From: Psettodes erumei
Taxonomy: Eukaryota; Chordata; Actinopteri; Pleuronectiformes; Psettodidae
DNA length: 64,000 nt
Assembly (NCBI GenBank): GCA_016785225.1
Contig: JAFBJZ010000888.1
Span: 2,422,501 to 2,486,500 of the forward strand
Direction of reading: 5' to 3'
Shown here piece by piece: positions 22,701-35,290 of this stretch. Position 1 is the first letter of the stretch, and every line of letters starts with the position of its first letter. A program made the position numbers and the translations under genes. A model generated the notes under the pieces. That model searched no databases and was not told the DNA's origin. It was given only the letters and a program-made list of their open reading frames with translations.

Positions 22701-25552
22701 ACATTGAACAGATGCTGCAGAGCTGCTGTGAACCATTAAGCATGTGAGATGCAGCTCATCGCCATCAAATCAGAGCAGAACTGGGCAGAGCAGGTACATT
22801 TAACACCATACAGTATGTCCTCTGGAACCCAAATGCACACTTCCTGTGAGATTTGGAAATCACTTTAAATAACAAAATGAAATGCTTGGTCATCACTCTG
22901 AAATATGTTGGACACACACACACTCTCTCTTCCTGTCTGTCTCCATCTCTCTCCTCCTCTTTCCTCCAAGGCTTTGTGTCCCTGTTTGTCAGTCCCGTCC
23001 CGCCGTCTTTTCCAGCGCCGCTTAAGTGTTTTGTGTCTCAACACTCTGTTAGAGAGTCATAAAATTCTTGTGGAGAAAACAGAGCACTTCCAGCTGAACT
23101 CCGGAGAAAAAGGGCAGTAAAGAGAATGTAAACTCAGGCAAAGAAGCAAAACGGAAAGGGAGGAAAAAAAAATTATGTTCTCATAAAAATGAAATAATAA
23201 AAATACCAGAACAGTAGTGAAACATCCTTTCAGCATTTTTAAAAAAATAAAACCTCTTAACAAGCATGTGCATTAATGGATACAGTTTCATGACAGAGTG
23301 CCATTCACTTGTCTATGACTTTATTTAAACTGTGCCACTACCTCCCTACAGGCTGCAATCAATAGTTTATGAATAAAATCTTCAGTAGTGATATTAAATA
23401 TGAATAAACTCTCTGAGTACCTTGCCTCATTGGTGCTCCCTACTTGAAACTTTAACTGCTGGGGGACATGAGTTCACCTCCCGTTACATTTAGCTGATGT
23501 AGAAATAGCACTCTGGCATGCAGAGATAGAGAGCACACAGATGCAAAGCATTTGTGCTCATAATCCTCCACCTCTGGGGTAGTTGGTGGCTATCTTCTCA
23601 TGGTTTTAGGATGGTGCGGTCACAGATCTCCCGGTGAGTTTGGTATGAGCCATTAGGAAAGGAAGGAGGAGGAGGAAGAGGAAAGAAGGAGGAGGTGGCA
23701 GAGGATGAGGAGGTGGAGAGGGCATTCCTGATTTCCAGCCAGGCTGATCGGCAAAAGCCTGCTCCTCATCTGTCCCACAGAGGCAATGCTCTCTGCAGCC
23801 AGCAGGGCGTCCAGTGACTGGCACATCTCGTTAGTGCAAGGAGGGTGAGGGTGAAATTGAGAAAATGAGATTGGGAAAGCAGAGTTGGTCTGCTCTCAAG
23901 CCTGCAGCCTATTAGCTTTGGTTTAAATCAGGGGATGAGTTCCATAAATGCATCATTTCAATGCATCTAACTCTGCAAAATTACTAAATAACCATAACTC
24001 ACCAACAAAGGCCACATGAGGGCCATTCCTCCCTTCACTGCCCAGCTATTTGGGAAATCAAAGGAGCTTCTTCTGGAGTAAAACCTTAACCCATAATTCA
24101 TGGCACATTTAATTCGTAATGTACAGTGCTTCCTGTTGCTGGGTGGGATCACCGGTGGATCAGCAAGTCCTGAACAAGTTCTCAGGCCCTTCGCTGGATA
24201 AGCCAAACAAACAAGCAACTGATTTAAACCCGATGTTTTGATGACGTATACTGTATGTATATTATTCTTACATTATTGACCTTATGGAAACCGAAAATGT
24301 AGAAAAGTATTGAAGAGGCAAACTCCTTTGCCACAAACAGCACATTTGCAATTTTGATAAAGGTGAGAAAATAGAGACATACACTACTGGTACAGCGTGG
24401 AGAAGTCAAACAAGGTCTGTATCTTGCAAAGCAAAGTTTATTGCCATCCACAATAGCAAAGGGCAAAAAACACAAAGTGGCAGCTGGTAGCAGTGCTGCT
24501 GCTGAAAGATTAAGACAAGCCTTTTTAAAGACCTGCCACAAGGTGCCAGAGATAAAGTAACAAGGGGGGAGGAGTTACAGGATCAGGGATACCTACAAGA
24601 CACAGCACAGACCAGCTTCAACCATAACAGCATAAACAGTAAATGATACATATTGAGTGTGTAACATGGGCAATGCATATCCACTTTGTGTGCTAAAAAA
24701 TCTATGATAAAATATAGCGAATTGTACTTTATTTTTGTATTCTACAGAGTGAAGACATATCAATATAGACTTATTTGGGGTTTAGGAGGCTAAGTGCTGC
24801 ATAGAAATACTTTCAACACCAATCACTGATATAGAGCATATGGAAATCCATTCTGCCTGACTGAGTGTTACAGCTTAGGTCTCTAAGACTGAATGAAAAC
24901 TAATGAAACATGTTGTCAGTTTAAAAATCATCACTGCTATAGGCAGTTATCGTAAAATTAGGGGCGGAAAAAAATCAAGTTAAGTTAAATATGTTTTCTG
25001 GGCTGTCACAGAGAGCCTGCGGTCTCAGGGACCACAAACATAACATAACGCTTTTTATGCTTGTGATGTTTGTGAACTTTCATGTAGTTCCACATGGAGG
25101 AATTTACAGTGACTTAATGATTTGTTATCCATCTATTTCCCACTCCTGCTCATTCCTCTTTAGGATCACCACAAGACTGAATACACTGAGATTTTTTTAA
25201 AGAAACACACACACTGACACTTACTGAAACATGCACTTTCACTGCACCTGAGCTGCAGGGGGAAAAGGGGGAAAAGGAAACCCACACAAAGATGGAGATT
25301 CCACACCGCAAGGAGCAGCACTGTGTTTTTTGTCCCTTCAAAAATATTCTCTCCACTGCATAATGTAATGGTTTGTCCTTGTCTGAAGACGAGAGCCCCA
25401 TGATAGCCATAATATACAGTCAGCCATGACTCTTTGGCTGGAGTTCCTGGACTCAAACTGAACTTGAGTGCATCTGTGCACAGTAAACTTTTCTGTTTTC
25501 TGTTTAGTCTGGCCACAAAAATCTACTGAAAGATTTTGAAACTCACCTCTTT

Positions 25553-25587
25553 ATTAAAGAAAGAAAGTAAGAAAGAAAGAAAAAAGC
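25553..25587 (+). repeat. (AAAG)n microsatellite
   Basis: Imperfect AAAG/GAAA tetranucleotide repeat. Confidence 0.85.
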
Positions 25588-25876
25588 ACTTCCTTTAGCC
25601 TGGGGTCATCCAAAAACCGCCCAACTGGTTGAGAATGGCGAGAAAAGTGCAGGATGAAATAGCGGAGAAAGGCACTGCATCTATTCATTTGTGTCAATAA
25701 ATACATGAATTTACAGACATGTCAATTTTATGAGCCTCTGGCTGGAGTGCCAACACTATCCACTAACAGCAGGTTGGCCAAATAAAATGGCTCAACTGTT
25801 TATGATTGACTGTGCTCACAGGAACAACGGTTAAAGTTTGGCACAATGCTTCTGCCTACCTAAAGCAGTTTTTACA

Positions 25877-25904
25877 GTGTGTGTGTGTGTGTGTGTGTGT
25901 GTGT
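25877..25904 (+). repeat. (GT)14 microsatellite
   Basis: Fourteen uninterrupted GT units. Confidence 0.95.
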
Positions 25905-26396
25905 CTGGGAGTGCATGTGGGGGTGAACATGCACATTTAATATTTTTTTTCAACATCTGCTCAGAATGAGGGCAACACTGATTTAGTTTTTAATGCATAT
26001 GCAAAGTGCAAGTTTCCACACATAATTTGGATTTCACTTCTCCTCTCAAAATGAAACAGCTTATCATTAAACCTTGTGATCTGTGCTTGTAAAGAAAATT
26101 ACATGAGCTATTTGAAATCGATAACAGAGCCCCCTCCCGCCCCTCAGCAGGAAAGAGCGGGACTGTTGTGGTCTGGTCGGCTGTTTGCTGATTTATTGCC
26201 CTTATATACTACTGTGTGTACTTAACTTGCCTTGGAAAACATGTGGATAGACGTTACAGCAGCCCCCCCCACGCACACAGACACATACACATACACACAC
26301 AGACCACATTGTACTCTTCACCAATCATATCGCAGGCTTTGCAATGTCATTTGAGGTGGGAACCCTTGTAGGAGGGCCTGAATTCAGGCAGAGTTG

Positions 26397-26470
26397 GTGG
26401 GGGTGGAGGGACTGGGGTGGTGGTGGGGGGGTGGGGTGGGTGGGTAAGTGAGGGATGGGGAGGGTGGGAG
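26397..26470 (+). repeat. G-rich low-complexity tract
   Basis: More than eight runs of three or more G within about 75 bp (GGTGGGGGTGGAGGG and similar). Strong quadruplex potential on the + strand. Many such tracts recur in this window (17.35, 19.74, 22.39, 43.17, 48.38, 53.46 and 63.48 kb). Confidence 0.85.
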
Positions 26471-28529
26471 TTAGTTCTTAGCCAGACACTAGGCTGAATA
26501 AATAAACCCGGAAACATTAAAAGCCCTTTTCCCCTTCACCTTTGAACTTGTGCATTAGATTGTGTAAACATACATTGAGACGTTTAGACACAGCTTGTCC
26601 TGACACTGTGCTACACACTCAGATGACTCTTCCTCCTGTGCAACTGCAGATCCGCCGTCAGGTTTCTCTGTGCCGGAACACAAAGGTTCAAGAAGAAAAG
26701 CAACACATTCTACATAGTTCTACTGGTTGTGACAATTTCAGCTAAAAATGATTTTCCTTACTGTTTTAGCAAAGCTTAGCAGAAATCCTGAGAAAATAAG
26801 TTTACCTCTCTGACTAGCCAGTCTGCCTAATAATAATTGCAGAAACTTTTACAGTTAAAATGTTTGACCTTTTCTCTGACGTCTGGATCCACCACTGCAC
26901 TTTGTGTCTACATGTACAATGAAAAGTATGAATTTTAGCAGGTATGATAAGAAAAATGTTCTAAAAATGTATTTCTTTTAGTCTTAGAAACTTCATTTCC
27001 TTAAAAAATGGGGGAAATGGATTGAGTGAGTGAGAGAGAATATTTCCAACTGGTCAAAGTAGAAATCAACTTTTTCAAGACTGTTCTAGAAATGATTTCT
27101 TGAAGCACAGAAGGATAATACTGGTTGCTCTTGTAAAATCAAGAGCTATGAAACCATTGTATAATTTACACAATTTGTTTGGCACAATTTGATCTGTTTT
27201 AGAAAGAAGTAAAAATGGTCTCACTACACTTAAAAATAAAGGTTTAAAGTTAGAATCCTTATGATATAATTCCTGGTTGATTTGGTATGATTTGGTGTGA
27301 GGTTTGATACTACAGCAGACACTCTCTGGAGTATCTCTTTATAGTGCAGCCAAACAAATTCTAATTGTTTGGATAAAGAAGCTGGTCAATAACCAATGCA
27401 GCCCTGATTTGATCTCATGGTGACCAGGGCCCACGTGTCGTTGGATCTACACGACAGCAGAAGAAATTAGAGGTGTGCACCATTTGCACAAGTCAGCGCA
27501 AACCTCAGTGACAAAAACACTGCTTTTTTTTAGCTGCTCCACAGTAAGAGTCAACCACGTTTTGCCAGTTGAACAGTATATGTGCACCAGCAGCGAAAAT
27601 AAATGTTATAGTGAACAATGCAAAGCATTAAGGCTGATACCACTGTGATACAATTACAAACATTAATGCTGGGTCGCTTACATGGAATGGTGTATTCCAG
27701 CACCGGCAATTAAAACTACCACAGTATAGTATAATCATTAAGAAACGTATATTCAATATATGGGTGCTGCATTAACATTGAAGACCATGTGATTTCATGA
27801 AAATCGGAAGGATAATAAAGTCAAATACGCATAGTAATACATGCATTTATCCTGGTATGTGATGTTACATATGGCTTGGTGACATGTTCCCAGTTTCCTT
27901 TGGTCTCCGTTTAGGTTGGTGACTGAACACAGGCATTTCAGCAGTGCCACATTTAAGTAGACAGAGGATGAAGTTACCTCTGTGTACTTTTGAAGAACTA
28001 CCTGGGTGGGCAGAGAGGAGTGGGGTTTGCAAATGGGCAGTCAACATGCGCACACATACTCACACACGCCGACACATGGGGCTCAAAGAGGAGGAGAGGA
28101 CTGGAGCGGGACTGCAGATTTGAGGGAAGAATGCAAGTGTTTCAGCTTTACAAACCAAGTTTGGCGAGTAGGGGATCATGTTTTTGTCCTCAAATGGGTG
28201 ATGAGTCCCTTGAGTGCGAGTATGTGCACGCAGTCCCCAGAAAGTGCATAAAAAAAGTACACATTGACACACTGACTACTGAAATCCAAATTGAGTTGTC
28301 AACAAACATCGCTCCACAAATCAAAAACAAAACAAAGAATGGCTAGAAAAGTTTGTATCTTGAAATTCCTCATGAACTAAGTATACCTGCGTTGACCATG
28401 CAGCTCAGTTTCTGCCTCTGTTTATGTGTGTGTTCATGCCACTTGGTGTGTGTCAGTGTGTTTGCGTGCATATGACCTGCATTATCCTACTTTGGTTACA
28501 GAGTCCTCTAGGTTTTTTCTGACTCAGGA

Positions 28530-28720
28530 GCTGGAACCCCGAGGCAGACAGCAGGGGTTCTATACTTAGTTTCCTGTAAAAAATACCTCCGCACTCCACA
28601 TCCTAATTAATGTGAAGGGCATGCCCAAGATCCCTATAAAATCATACAAGACTATACCAATTTCCTGGTAGCTTGCTCGCTACATGTGCTTCTTGTTCTT
28701 CAGCATAAGAGTTTCCTTCC
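28530..28720. promoter_or_regulatory. Candidate non-coding regulatory element
   Basis: Unique stretch with TAATTA at 28604-28609 and, 8 bases on, the palindrome GGGCATGCCC (28617-28626), which equals one p53-family half-site. Texture-based call. Confidence 0.25.
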
Positions 28721-29734
28721 CTACAAACCCCATGAAGATTTATACACCACCACCAGCACCACCATGCCCCCCCCCCACCTTTCATTCTTCTCTCTCCGAG
28801 CATTTTCCCTCAATGTGATTTGTACTTTCTAACATGATACACAGAGATTAGACTTTCTGTCCCTTTTACTCTGATATAAAACATGTAGAACTCATGAAAA
28901 GGGACTGTCAGGGCAACATAAGAAACACATGGTGTCTGCTGGTTGAATGAGGAACTGGCTTAAATAATTTGACTTGGAATACAGTACAAATGTTTTGGTT
29001 TTTTTTATATGTGTGTGTTTTCTCAGTATCTATTTGTGTGTGTGTTTGGGAATGTGTGATTGTGTTGGTGAGTTGGCGCTGAGTTATAAGAGGCCAAAAA
29101 AGAGACTCACTGAAAATTATAAAGGAACACAGACTGATTGCATGCACGGCTGCACCCCAACACTCAGAAGCAGTAACAAAGGCCTCTGTCTGAAATGTAA
29201 CAGATCCCCCTAAACACACACAAACACACACATGCACACAGAAATACACACACAAACGCAGACATGAGCACTTTCTTGAAGCATGCATACAAACCTCAAT
29301 ACCATTGTTGCTGTTTTCTACATGTGTCAGTAGTTTTATCTGTTATGTCAAGGGCTTATGAGATGATCCTCTGTGATAAACTAACTGACATTCATATTGC
29401 AGTTTTGCATCAAGAATCAATTGAATTTTAATGATCTTTATAAAAACATGAACTACATTGGCCTGGTATGGATTGCAAGGATAACATGCTTTTGACCACC
29501 TGCAGTTAGCCAAGACTTATTTCACCTTCATATGGCATAAATCTGGATTTGTTCAACTTTATGCAAAGTTCCCCACTTTGGAAGAGTGCAGTCCATTCCT
29601 GGGAATGAAGGGACGATTTCACACCTCTTGTTTCACTTCCACTGCCAACGTTCACTGACAGAAGAAGTGCGCCCTTTATGTAGTAAAGGTGAAGGAAATG
29701 ATAAGCATGTCACAGTTTGTATGCCATCCCTGAC

Positions 29735-29830
29735 CTTTTTATTAACCATAGCCACAATCTTTTCCTAACTTGAGCCAAGTGTTGCGTAACCCTAAAACTG
29801 CCTTAACCATAATTTGCCCCAGCCATAAAA
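29735..29830. repeat. Degraded interspersed repeat, TTAACC/CCTAAC-rich
   Basis: Phrases such as TTAACCATAGCCACAATC, TTTCCTAACTT and GTAACCCTAAAACTGCCTTAACC recall a high-copy teleost repeat rich in CCTAACC that I know from other fish. Class not assigned; heavily mutated. Confidence 0.4.
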
Positions 29831-30876
29831 ATTTCTCTTAACATAACTTTCTCAACTCTCTGCTGGTTGCATGGCAACCTCACAGGGACAATAAGTTACC
29901 TCGACAGGCCAAGAAATGGTCTGGCAAGCAATCCCTGGCAAAACTGTAACTTTTCATTTTCACACTTCAAGTCTTTTACAGATTAAACAAATGAGATATA
30001 ATGTAATGTGGTAACTAATGAGCTTTAGAGGTTTTGGATCAAGATTCTGTTTCTGAGTTGTGTTAAGTCCTTTGCCTGTTTGCAGTTGTTACAAAGGGCA
30101 CTTCAAACAAAACGAGGGAGAAACTGATTATTCTAGCCAACAGACTGTTTCCTAAATTTCTTGAATATATTTACAAGCTATGAGGACTTGAATAAGAAAA
30201 TTACACTACTTATTCATGCAGTGGTAATTGGACAAAATAACACTGGAAAGAAAGAACCTGCTACCTTGAATCTCTACTGTATTTGTGAATTACATGTTGA
30301 GAATTTCAAATCCCTGATATCAAGTATTTAATCGATGAAGTGTAAAGTTACAAGTCTTCAATTTCCCCTTGATTGAGGTGGTGCTGATATCACAGGTACC
30401 TTCATTTGCTCACTGGTGCATTGGAGCAAGTGGAGAATATCACTCTTCCAATACAAATCTTGCCCACTGAAGCATCGAATTTTAAACATGACGACATGAC
30501 GAGTGTTGCAGTGACCAACATTCGCTCTTGACTTTTGCTTTCATGGCGGCCCAGGATGAATCATCCCCAATCCTTTACACAGACCAGGTCCCAGTTCAAG
30601 GAATGTGTGTGAGTCAGTGCTGCTCATCGGACGACTGTCTACAGATTGCCTGCAGCTTCTCTTCCTGATCGCTCCCCAGAGACCCATTCAATCGAACCCC
30701 CATATATTTTGTAATTAACTTTAACTGATGACTTTATGCAATAGTTGTGTTTAACTGTCTCCTTTAAATGCCATTTATTATCCTCCAAATTTTGGAGGTC
30801 CAAAAGCGAGACCCTCCCCTCAGCTGAGCCAGTCAGGTCTAACTCAGCCTGTTGTGAGCCTTGATCACCCGCCCAC

Positions 30877-30880
<4 letters not shown>

Positions 30881-30914
<34 letters not shown>

Positions 30915-30918
30915 ACAC
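30881..30918 (+). repeat. (CA)n microsatellite
   Basis: AC repeat with one T interruption near its end. Confidence 0.95.
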
Positions 30919-31589
30919 CTTCCATCCAGTCCCCCCCAAGGGTTTCTTGTGACTGACCAAGACAGTTTTATTAGCCTCCGACAAACCTGGCAGGAAAGGG
31001 GGAGCTTTTGCAGGGTCTTTGCAAACACACTGGCAGTTGAGGAAACAACGGGCAGAAACAAGGAGAGTTTCACTGAGAGATTGATGATGGAGCTGAGGGA
31101 GGATTGATAAGCAAACTGTTGGGTGGGGGTGAATGGGCTGTGAGGTCAGGGGACCTCAGGAAACAGCGGCTGGTTTGAATGAGAGGAAAAAGTGGAGATC
31201 CACACCATAAAGTTGTTTCCAGCATGGAAATAGTTTGTTTTTACCACCTGGGCCAGCTAAAAGCAAGAATGAGATCTAGAATTAATTCTTCTATGTTCCC
31301 CTTTCTGTGTAATTTATGTATTGCAATTATAATGCACTCCTCAGGATATTTATCATTTTTCAAAACCTTTAATAACTTTTGTCCATGGCATATTCTGATG
31401 AAAAACACCAGAGCTTCAGCAGGGAAGTGAAGACAAGAAGGTAACGTTTAATGTGTGCCTGTTATTTCCATACAGAAATATAGCGGCCTTTAGATGCCAA
31501 TGTCATTCTCCACAGTTACATGGGCCAAACAATAACCAACACTGCAAAGCTGGCTGCTGCATTTGCCAGTTTGTCCCCAGATGTCGACG

Positions 31590-31760
31590 CAAGTCCTATT
31601 TTCTTTCCAGGTGCTATAGGAGTGAGACGACCCGGGCCAGGCAGCATATGCCTGTCAGAGCCGAGCTGAGTCTGTGTGCAGTCAAAGGTTGGATATTCCA
31701 GAGGCCTTTAATCAAGGAATGTTCTCAATTTCCTCCCTCTGTGTTCCTCTTCTTGACCTC
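31590..31760. promoter_or_regulatory. Candidate non-coding regulatory element
   Basis: Unique stretch including CTTTAATCAAGGAATGTTC, which joins a homeodomain-like core to a TEAD-like GGAATGT. No coding frame with family resemblance. Texture-based. Confidence 0.22.
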
Positions 31761-31880
31761 TGGTCCTCATAGTAAAGCTAGACGTGTACTGTAACACCCA
31801 AGACAATGCAACTCTTTAATCTTCTGCTCCTTATTAGAATTACTAATATGTCTGTGGCTGACGAAAGGTGCGCGACTGAC

Positions 31881-31903
31881 TGTGTGTGTGTGTGTGTGTG
31901 TGT
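31881..31903 (+). repeat. (TG)n microsatellite
   Basis: Uninterrupted TG repeat of about 11 units. Confidence 0.95.
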
Positions 31904-33289
31904 AATTGTGTGCATACACTTGCATGCTCGCGCGTCTGCGTTTGGCTGAGTGGGGAGGGAATACTTGAATAACAGCCTAATAAATATCAGGGGTAGGTTT
32001 ATTGGTTTTGAAGCATATTTGCCGTTTGTTGGGAAACACTAAACCAAGGAAGGTTCCTGGCAAAGTGGCAGGGTGGTGCTCTTTTCTGGGTCACGGAGAA
32101 CGCAGAGGAAATCTATTCTGACATTAACAGGCTGCTATAGGAAGTGTTTTTGGATTAAATTAACATGGCATGAGAGGCTGGCTGGTCCTGGAGCCAGGAG
32201 TGAGGGCACAAGTGTGAAGAAGGTCAATGGTAAGGGGTCTGCAGGGTCACGTTCTCCTAGTGGATGGGTGAAGATGATACCAGAGCAGGGGATTGGATGA
32301 TGAAGGTGTCGGTGCAGCTGCAATTTCTGTAAGAGCTTTCATGATGCCCCAAGCAGCTGGGTGCGTCAGCACCCACAGATGACAGAGCTGAAGGATGAAT
32401 CATAGGAGACATGGCGAGGGCTGGGGTATGGGTGGGGTAGTGCATGTTGTTCCTTGAAAGCCTCTTAAAAATGCTTAGGTTCTGGCATGAAGCAGGTGTT
32501 TGCCCAAGAGTGGATGTGTGATGGCACTGATTTCCTAACACCAAGTTATTTTCAGGTATCATATTCTCTGTAGGTCCATGTGGCGGTTGACTGCACTGAT
32601 TCTAAAGCTGCGATTCCCTACCCAAACAGTTCAGGGTGGATTCACAAAATAAATGTAATACTAAATGGTAATGGACCTGAAGACAGAGGCACTGATTATT
32701 GAGCTCCTCTTGGTGGCGATTTCAAGGATGCTCTGACATCCTAATGCATTAAAGAGTTGTTTTTTGTAAAAACAAATAAATAAATAAAAATTTGAAAAGG
32801 ATGACGTAAATCTACAAAAAATTCTCATGCTTTTTGGTTGAACAAAAATCTATCTCAGTTTGCTGTTATTCTTTGGTGCAGCAGGATATTTTACTCACCA
32901 TCCATACTCCATGCTCAAATGTTTGTACCTGCATCGCATTGAGTGGCTCCTGTGGCCAGATGACCTCCCGACCCCCATAAATTATCATCCTTCGCATCCT
33001 TCACCTTGGAGAGAAACTTTATTTTTTCCCCCCTTTTCCCTGAATATTGAGAAGAAGGAGCAAAATGTGTTTCAGCTCTTTGTCCTTGAAGGAGAGTCAC
33101 AAATCCTGGAATGCACAGGAAGGAAGTCACAGAAGCAAGGCTATCTGTACTCACCCCCTTCCTCTACTTCCCTCCTCTTTTGTTTCCCGCTCCTTCTTTT
33201 CCTGATAAAGGAGAGGAGGGATGATGGAGCAAAGGAATTAGTAGGGCCCCGGGGTGGGGGTCTGTGCATATGAGCGCACATGTGTGTGT

Positions 33290-33490
33290 GCATGTATGTT
33301 GTGGGAGGGTTAAGCGTTTCAGAGGCGGCAGTCTCCCCTCCCGGGCTGTCTCTCATCACGCCGTTGACCCCCCAGGAAGCTTTAGATGTCCGTCTGGCTT
33401 CATAATTCTCTTATCGGGCTAATCTGGGAGATAAGAAAGGGGGAGTTGAAAGTGTAAACCCAGCACCGTGGCCATGGAATCCAGTTGCAG
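33290..33490. promoter_or_regulatory. Candidate regulatory element with inverted GATA pair
   Basis: Unique stretch with CpGs. TCTTATC at 33409-33415 and its reverse complement GATAAGA at 33430-33436 form an inverted pair 14 bases apart, flanking TAATC. GATA factors bind such sites. Conservation unknown. Confidence 0.3.
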
Positions 33491-34744
33491 CGGGCTCATT
33501 CTTTACCTGCCTGCCTGGGAGAGAGTTGTTAACTTTGTGTGTGCTGTGCCCATGTGCGCAATGCACTGCACAGAGACCTGTATTTGCGAGCTTTTGTTTG
33601 TATGTGTGTGTGTGCCCCCCTCCCCTCCCCGTGCTGATATGGTTGCCCCCCACATGCAGGTCTGCTGGAGTATGATTGATCTGGGCAGAGGTAGTGGTCA
33701 CATCCTGAACTGGAGTTGATTTCCTCTCCTCCCCAAATACAGACCTGGTGTTTATCATAGGCTCAGTGTCATGTTTGTATGTTTTCATAGATCAGTGCCG
33801 TTATGGGAGGCGGTTGGTCCGGGTCTATGAGGAGGAAGAGGGAAGGAAGAAAGAAAAAAAAGAAAGGTTGAAATCAGAGAGTGCTTTCTCTTCTGTCTTC
33901 CCTTCTTTCAGACATAAATCTCTGTGCATACAGAGCGGATGTAGCTACTCAGGGAAAGTGCTAATTAATCGACTGAGGACAAAAACTTTTGGATCAAACC
34001 AGCAGATTTATATAAGATGCTGTCACAAGCAGAGGTGCTGTTTGATGTCAACAGTTTTTTTGTTCTCTCCCTTACACAGAAAAATACACCAGGCCTCTAC
34101 TGTTGTATAAATCAGTTTGCTGACATTTCCATTGTAAGAAAGAAGAGCTTGGAAAGGAAGGGAAGATGGACATTTTTTATTTTATAATGTTATAATGTAA
34201 AATGTATTCATTATCTGGCTTATGTTAGCATATGTTGTAGTTAAGGTGTTTTAGTTGTGACTTTCCCATCTATTGATACTACGTTCATTGCTAAGATCTG
34301 GATCATGGCAGTGATAACAAGAAGTTGTATGAGGCATAAACTTGAGTTGACAATCAAACATGTTTTCAACAAAGCCTTTGGTTAGGTGTTATTCACCTTA
34401 ACCAGTAAATCACTGAGGCATCCCATGACCTACCATAGTTGCCATATTTTGTGCACATAACGATATCATTACCAATAAGGAGGTTTTTTCCATATTCACA
34501 AAAATGTGAGGTGAAAAATAATAATTTGATAAAAATGCTGTCTACTTCAGAATGCATCAAATTCTGAGATAAATATTCCATTTGTGTTCTTTTGCAATTA
34601 AAATGATGATATGCCCCAGCTTCACCCAGTCTGTGTGACTGCAGGCTGTTCAGTCTTTTCCTCTGCAGCACATGCTTCACACTCTTCCTGCCCTCTGTGT
34701 AATTTGCCAGAGTAGTTTCCTGTGCTTCACCGCTCTGAATCACT

Positions 34745-34920
34745 GGCTGGCTGCTCTGCCAATAGCAGGATGACGTGGTTCCAGTAATAGATGGCTTTTT
34801 TTGAGTAATTAATAATCAAAAGGTGTAATTTGGATGCCCCGCATTTACAGGGCTCTTAATAAAGTTTTATACTCCCATACTCCCTCGGGCAATATGACTC
34901 ATGCTCTGAACACAGTTTGG
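34745..34920. promoter_or_regulatory. Candidate non-coding regulatory element
   Basis: Unique stretch with TAATTAAT at 34806-34813 and AGGTGTAA at 34821-34828, preceded by CCAAT and GACGTGG-type sites. Texture-based. Confidence 0.28.
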
Positions 34921-35149
34921 TTTGTATCATTCAGTGATATGTCAGCCTATTTCCTATTTTAACCATGCTATTTTCTTTTGAATATAGAGGCAAAAACGTT
35001 TTATTTCTAAGATGCTGATAACCTTATAGTGAACAGAACATAGAGTAATGTCAAAATAAAAAAATGTGCAGAAATCCTCAATTTTTTACTGATGACTTTA
35101 TGAACCCACAGCCCAGCCCTTACGTCTGACTCCAAGCCCTCTTCTTCCT

Positions 35150-35290
35150 CTGCAGTGCCTTTTGGCCGAGCTTTAGATTATAGAGCAGTCTGGTTGGAGC
35201 TTCTCAGGGATATCACAGGAATTGAGTAATCGTATGGCATGACAAAGATCCTGCCCTCTAATTATCCTCCACTTGTTGCAGCACCGTTTT
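35150..35290. promoter_or_regulatory. Candidate non-coding regulatory element
   Basis: Short unique stretch without repeats containing TAATCG and CTAATTATCC cores. Texture-based. Confidence 0.22.

Larger units (their letters stand above)
13901..24000. other. 3' intergenic DNA, first block of gene desert
   Basis: No coding exon, tRNA or rRNA recognised. Small frames here are unlike any family I know, and many cross simple repeats such as the GT tracts at 18.07 and 19.69 kb or G-rich tracts near 17.35, 18.34, 19.73-19.86 and 22.39-22.44 kb. Unique stretches that might be regulatory include 17495-17700, 17915-18060 and 18660-18770. The segment 20450-20600, rich in AAGTT/AACTT, may be an old repeat but I cannot place it. 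Confidence 0.6.
24001..34000. other. 3' intergenic DNA, second block of gene desert
   Basis: No gene seen. Contains the (AAAG)n tract at 25553-25587, GT/CA microsatellites at 25877, 26271, 30881 and 31881, a G-rich tract at 26397-26470, a C run near 28768-28776, and a degraded repeat at about 29735-29830. Unique candidate elements are 28530-28720, 31590-31760 and 33290-33490. The stretch 24220-24660 has some repeat-like texture but I could not assign it. Confidence 0.6.

Noticed and set aside
28617..28626. GGGCATGCCC as a p53 response element
   Set aside because: Only a single half-site is present; functional elements usually need two close half-sites.
30639..31073. 144-codon minus-strand frame
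   Set aside because: Runs through the CA microsatellite, which translates as alternating Val-Cys; no splice or domain support.
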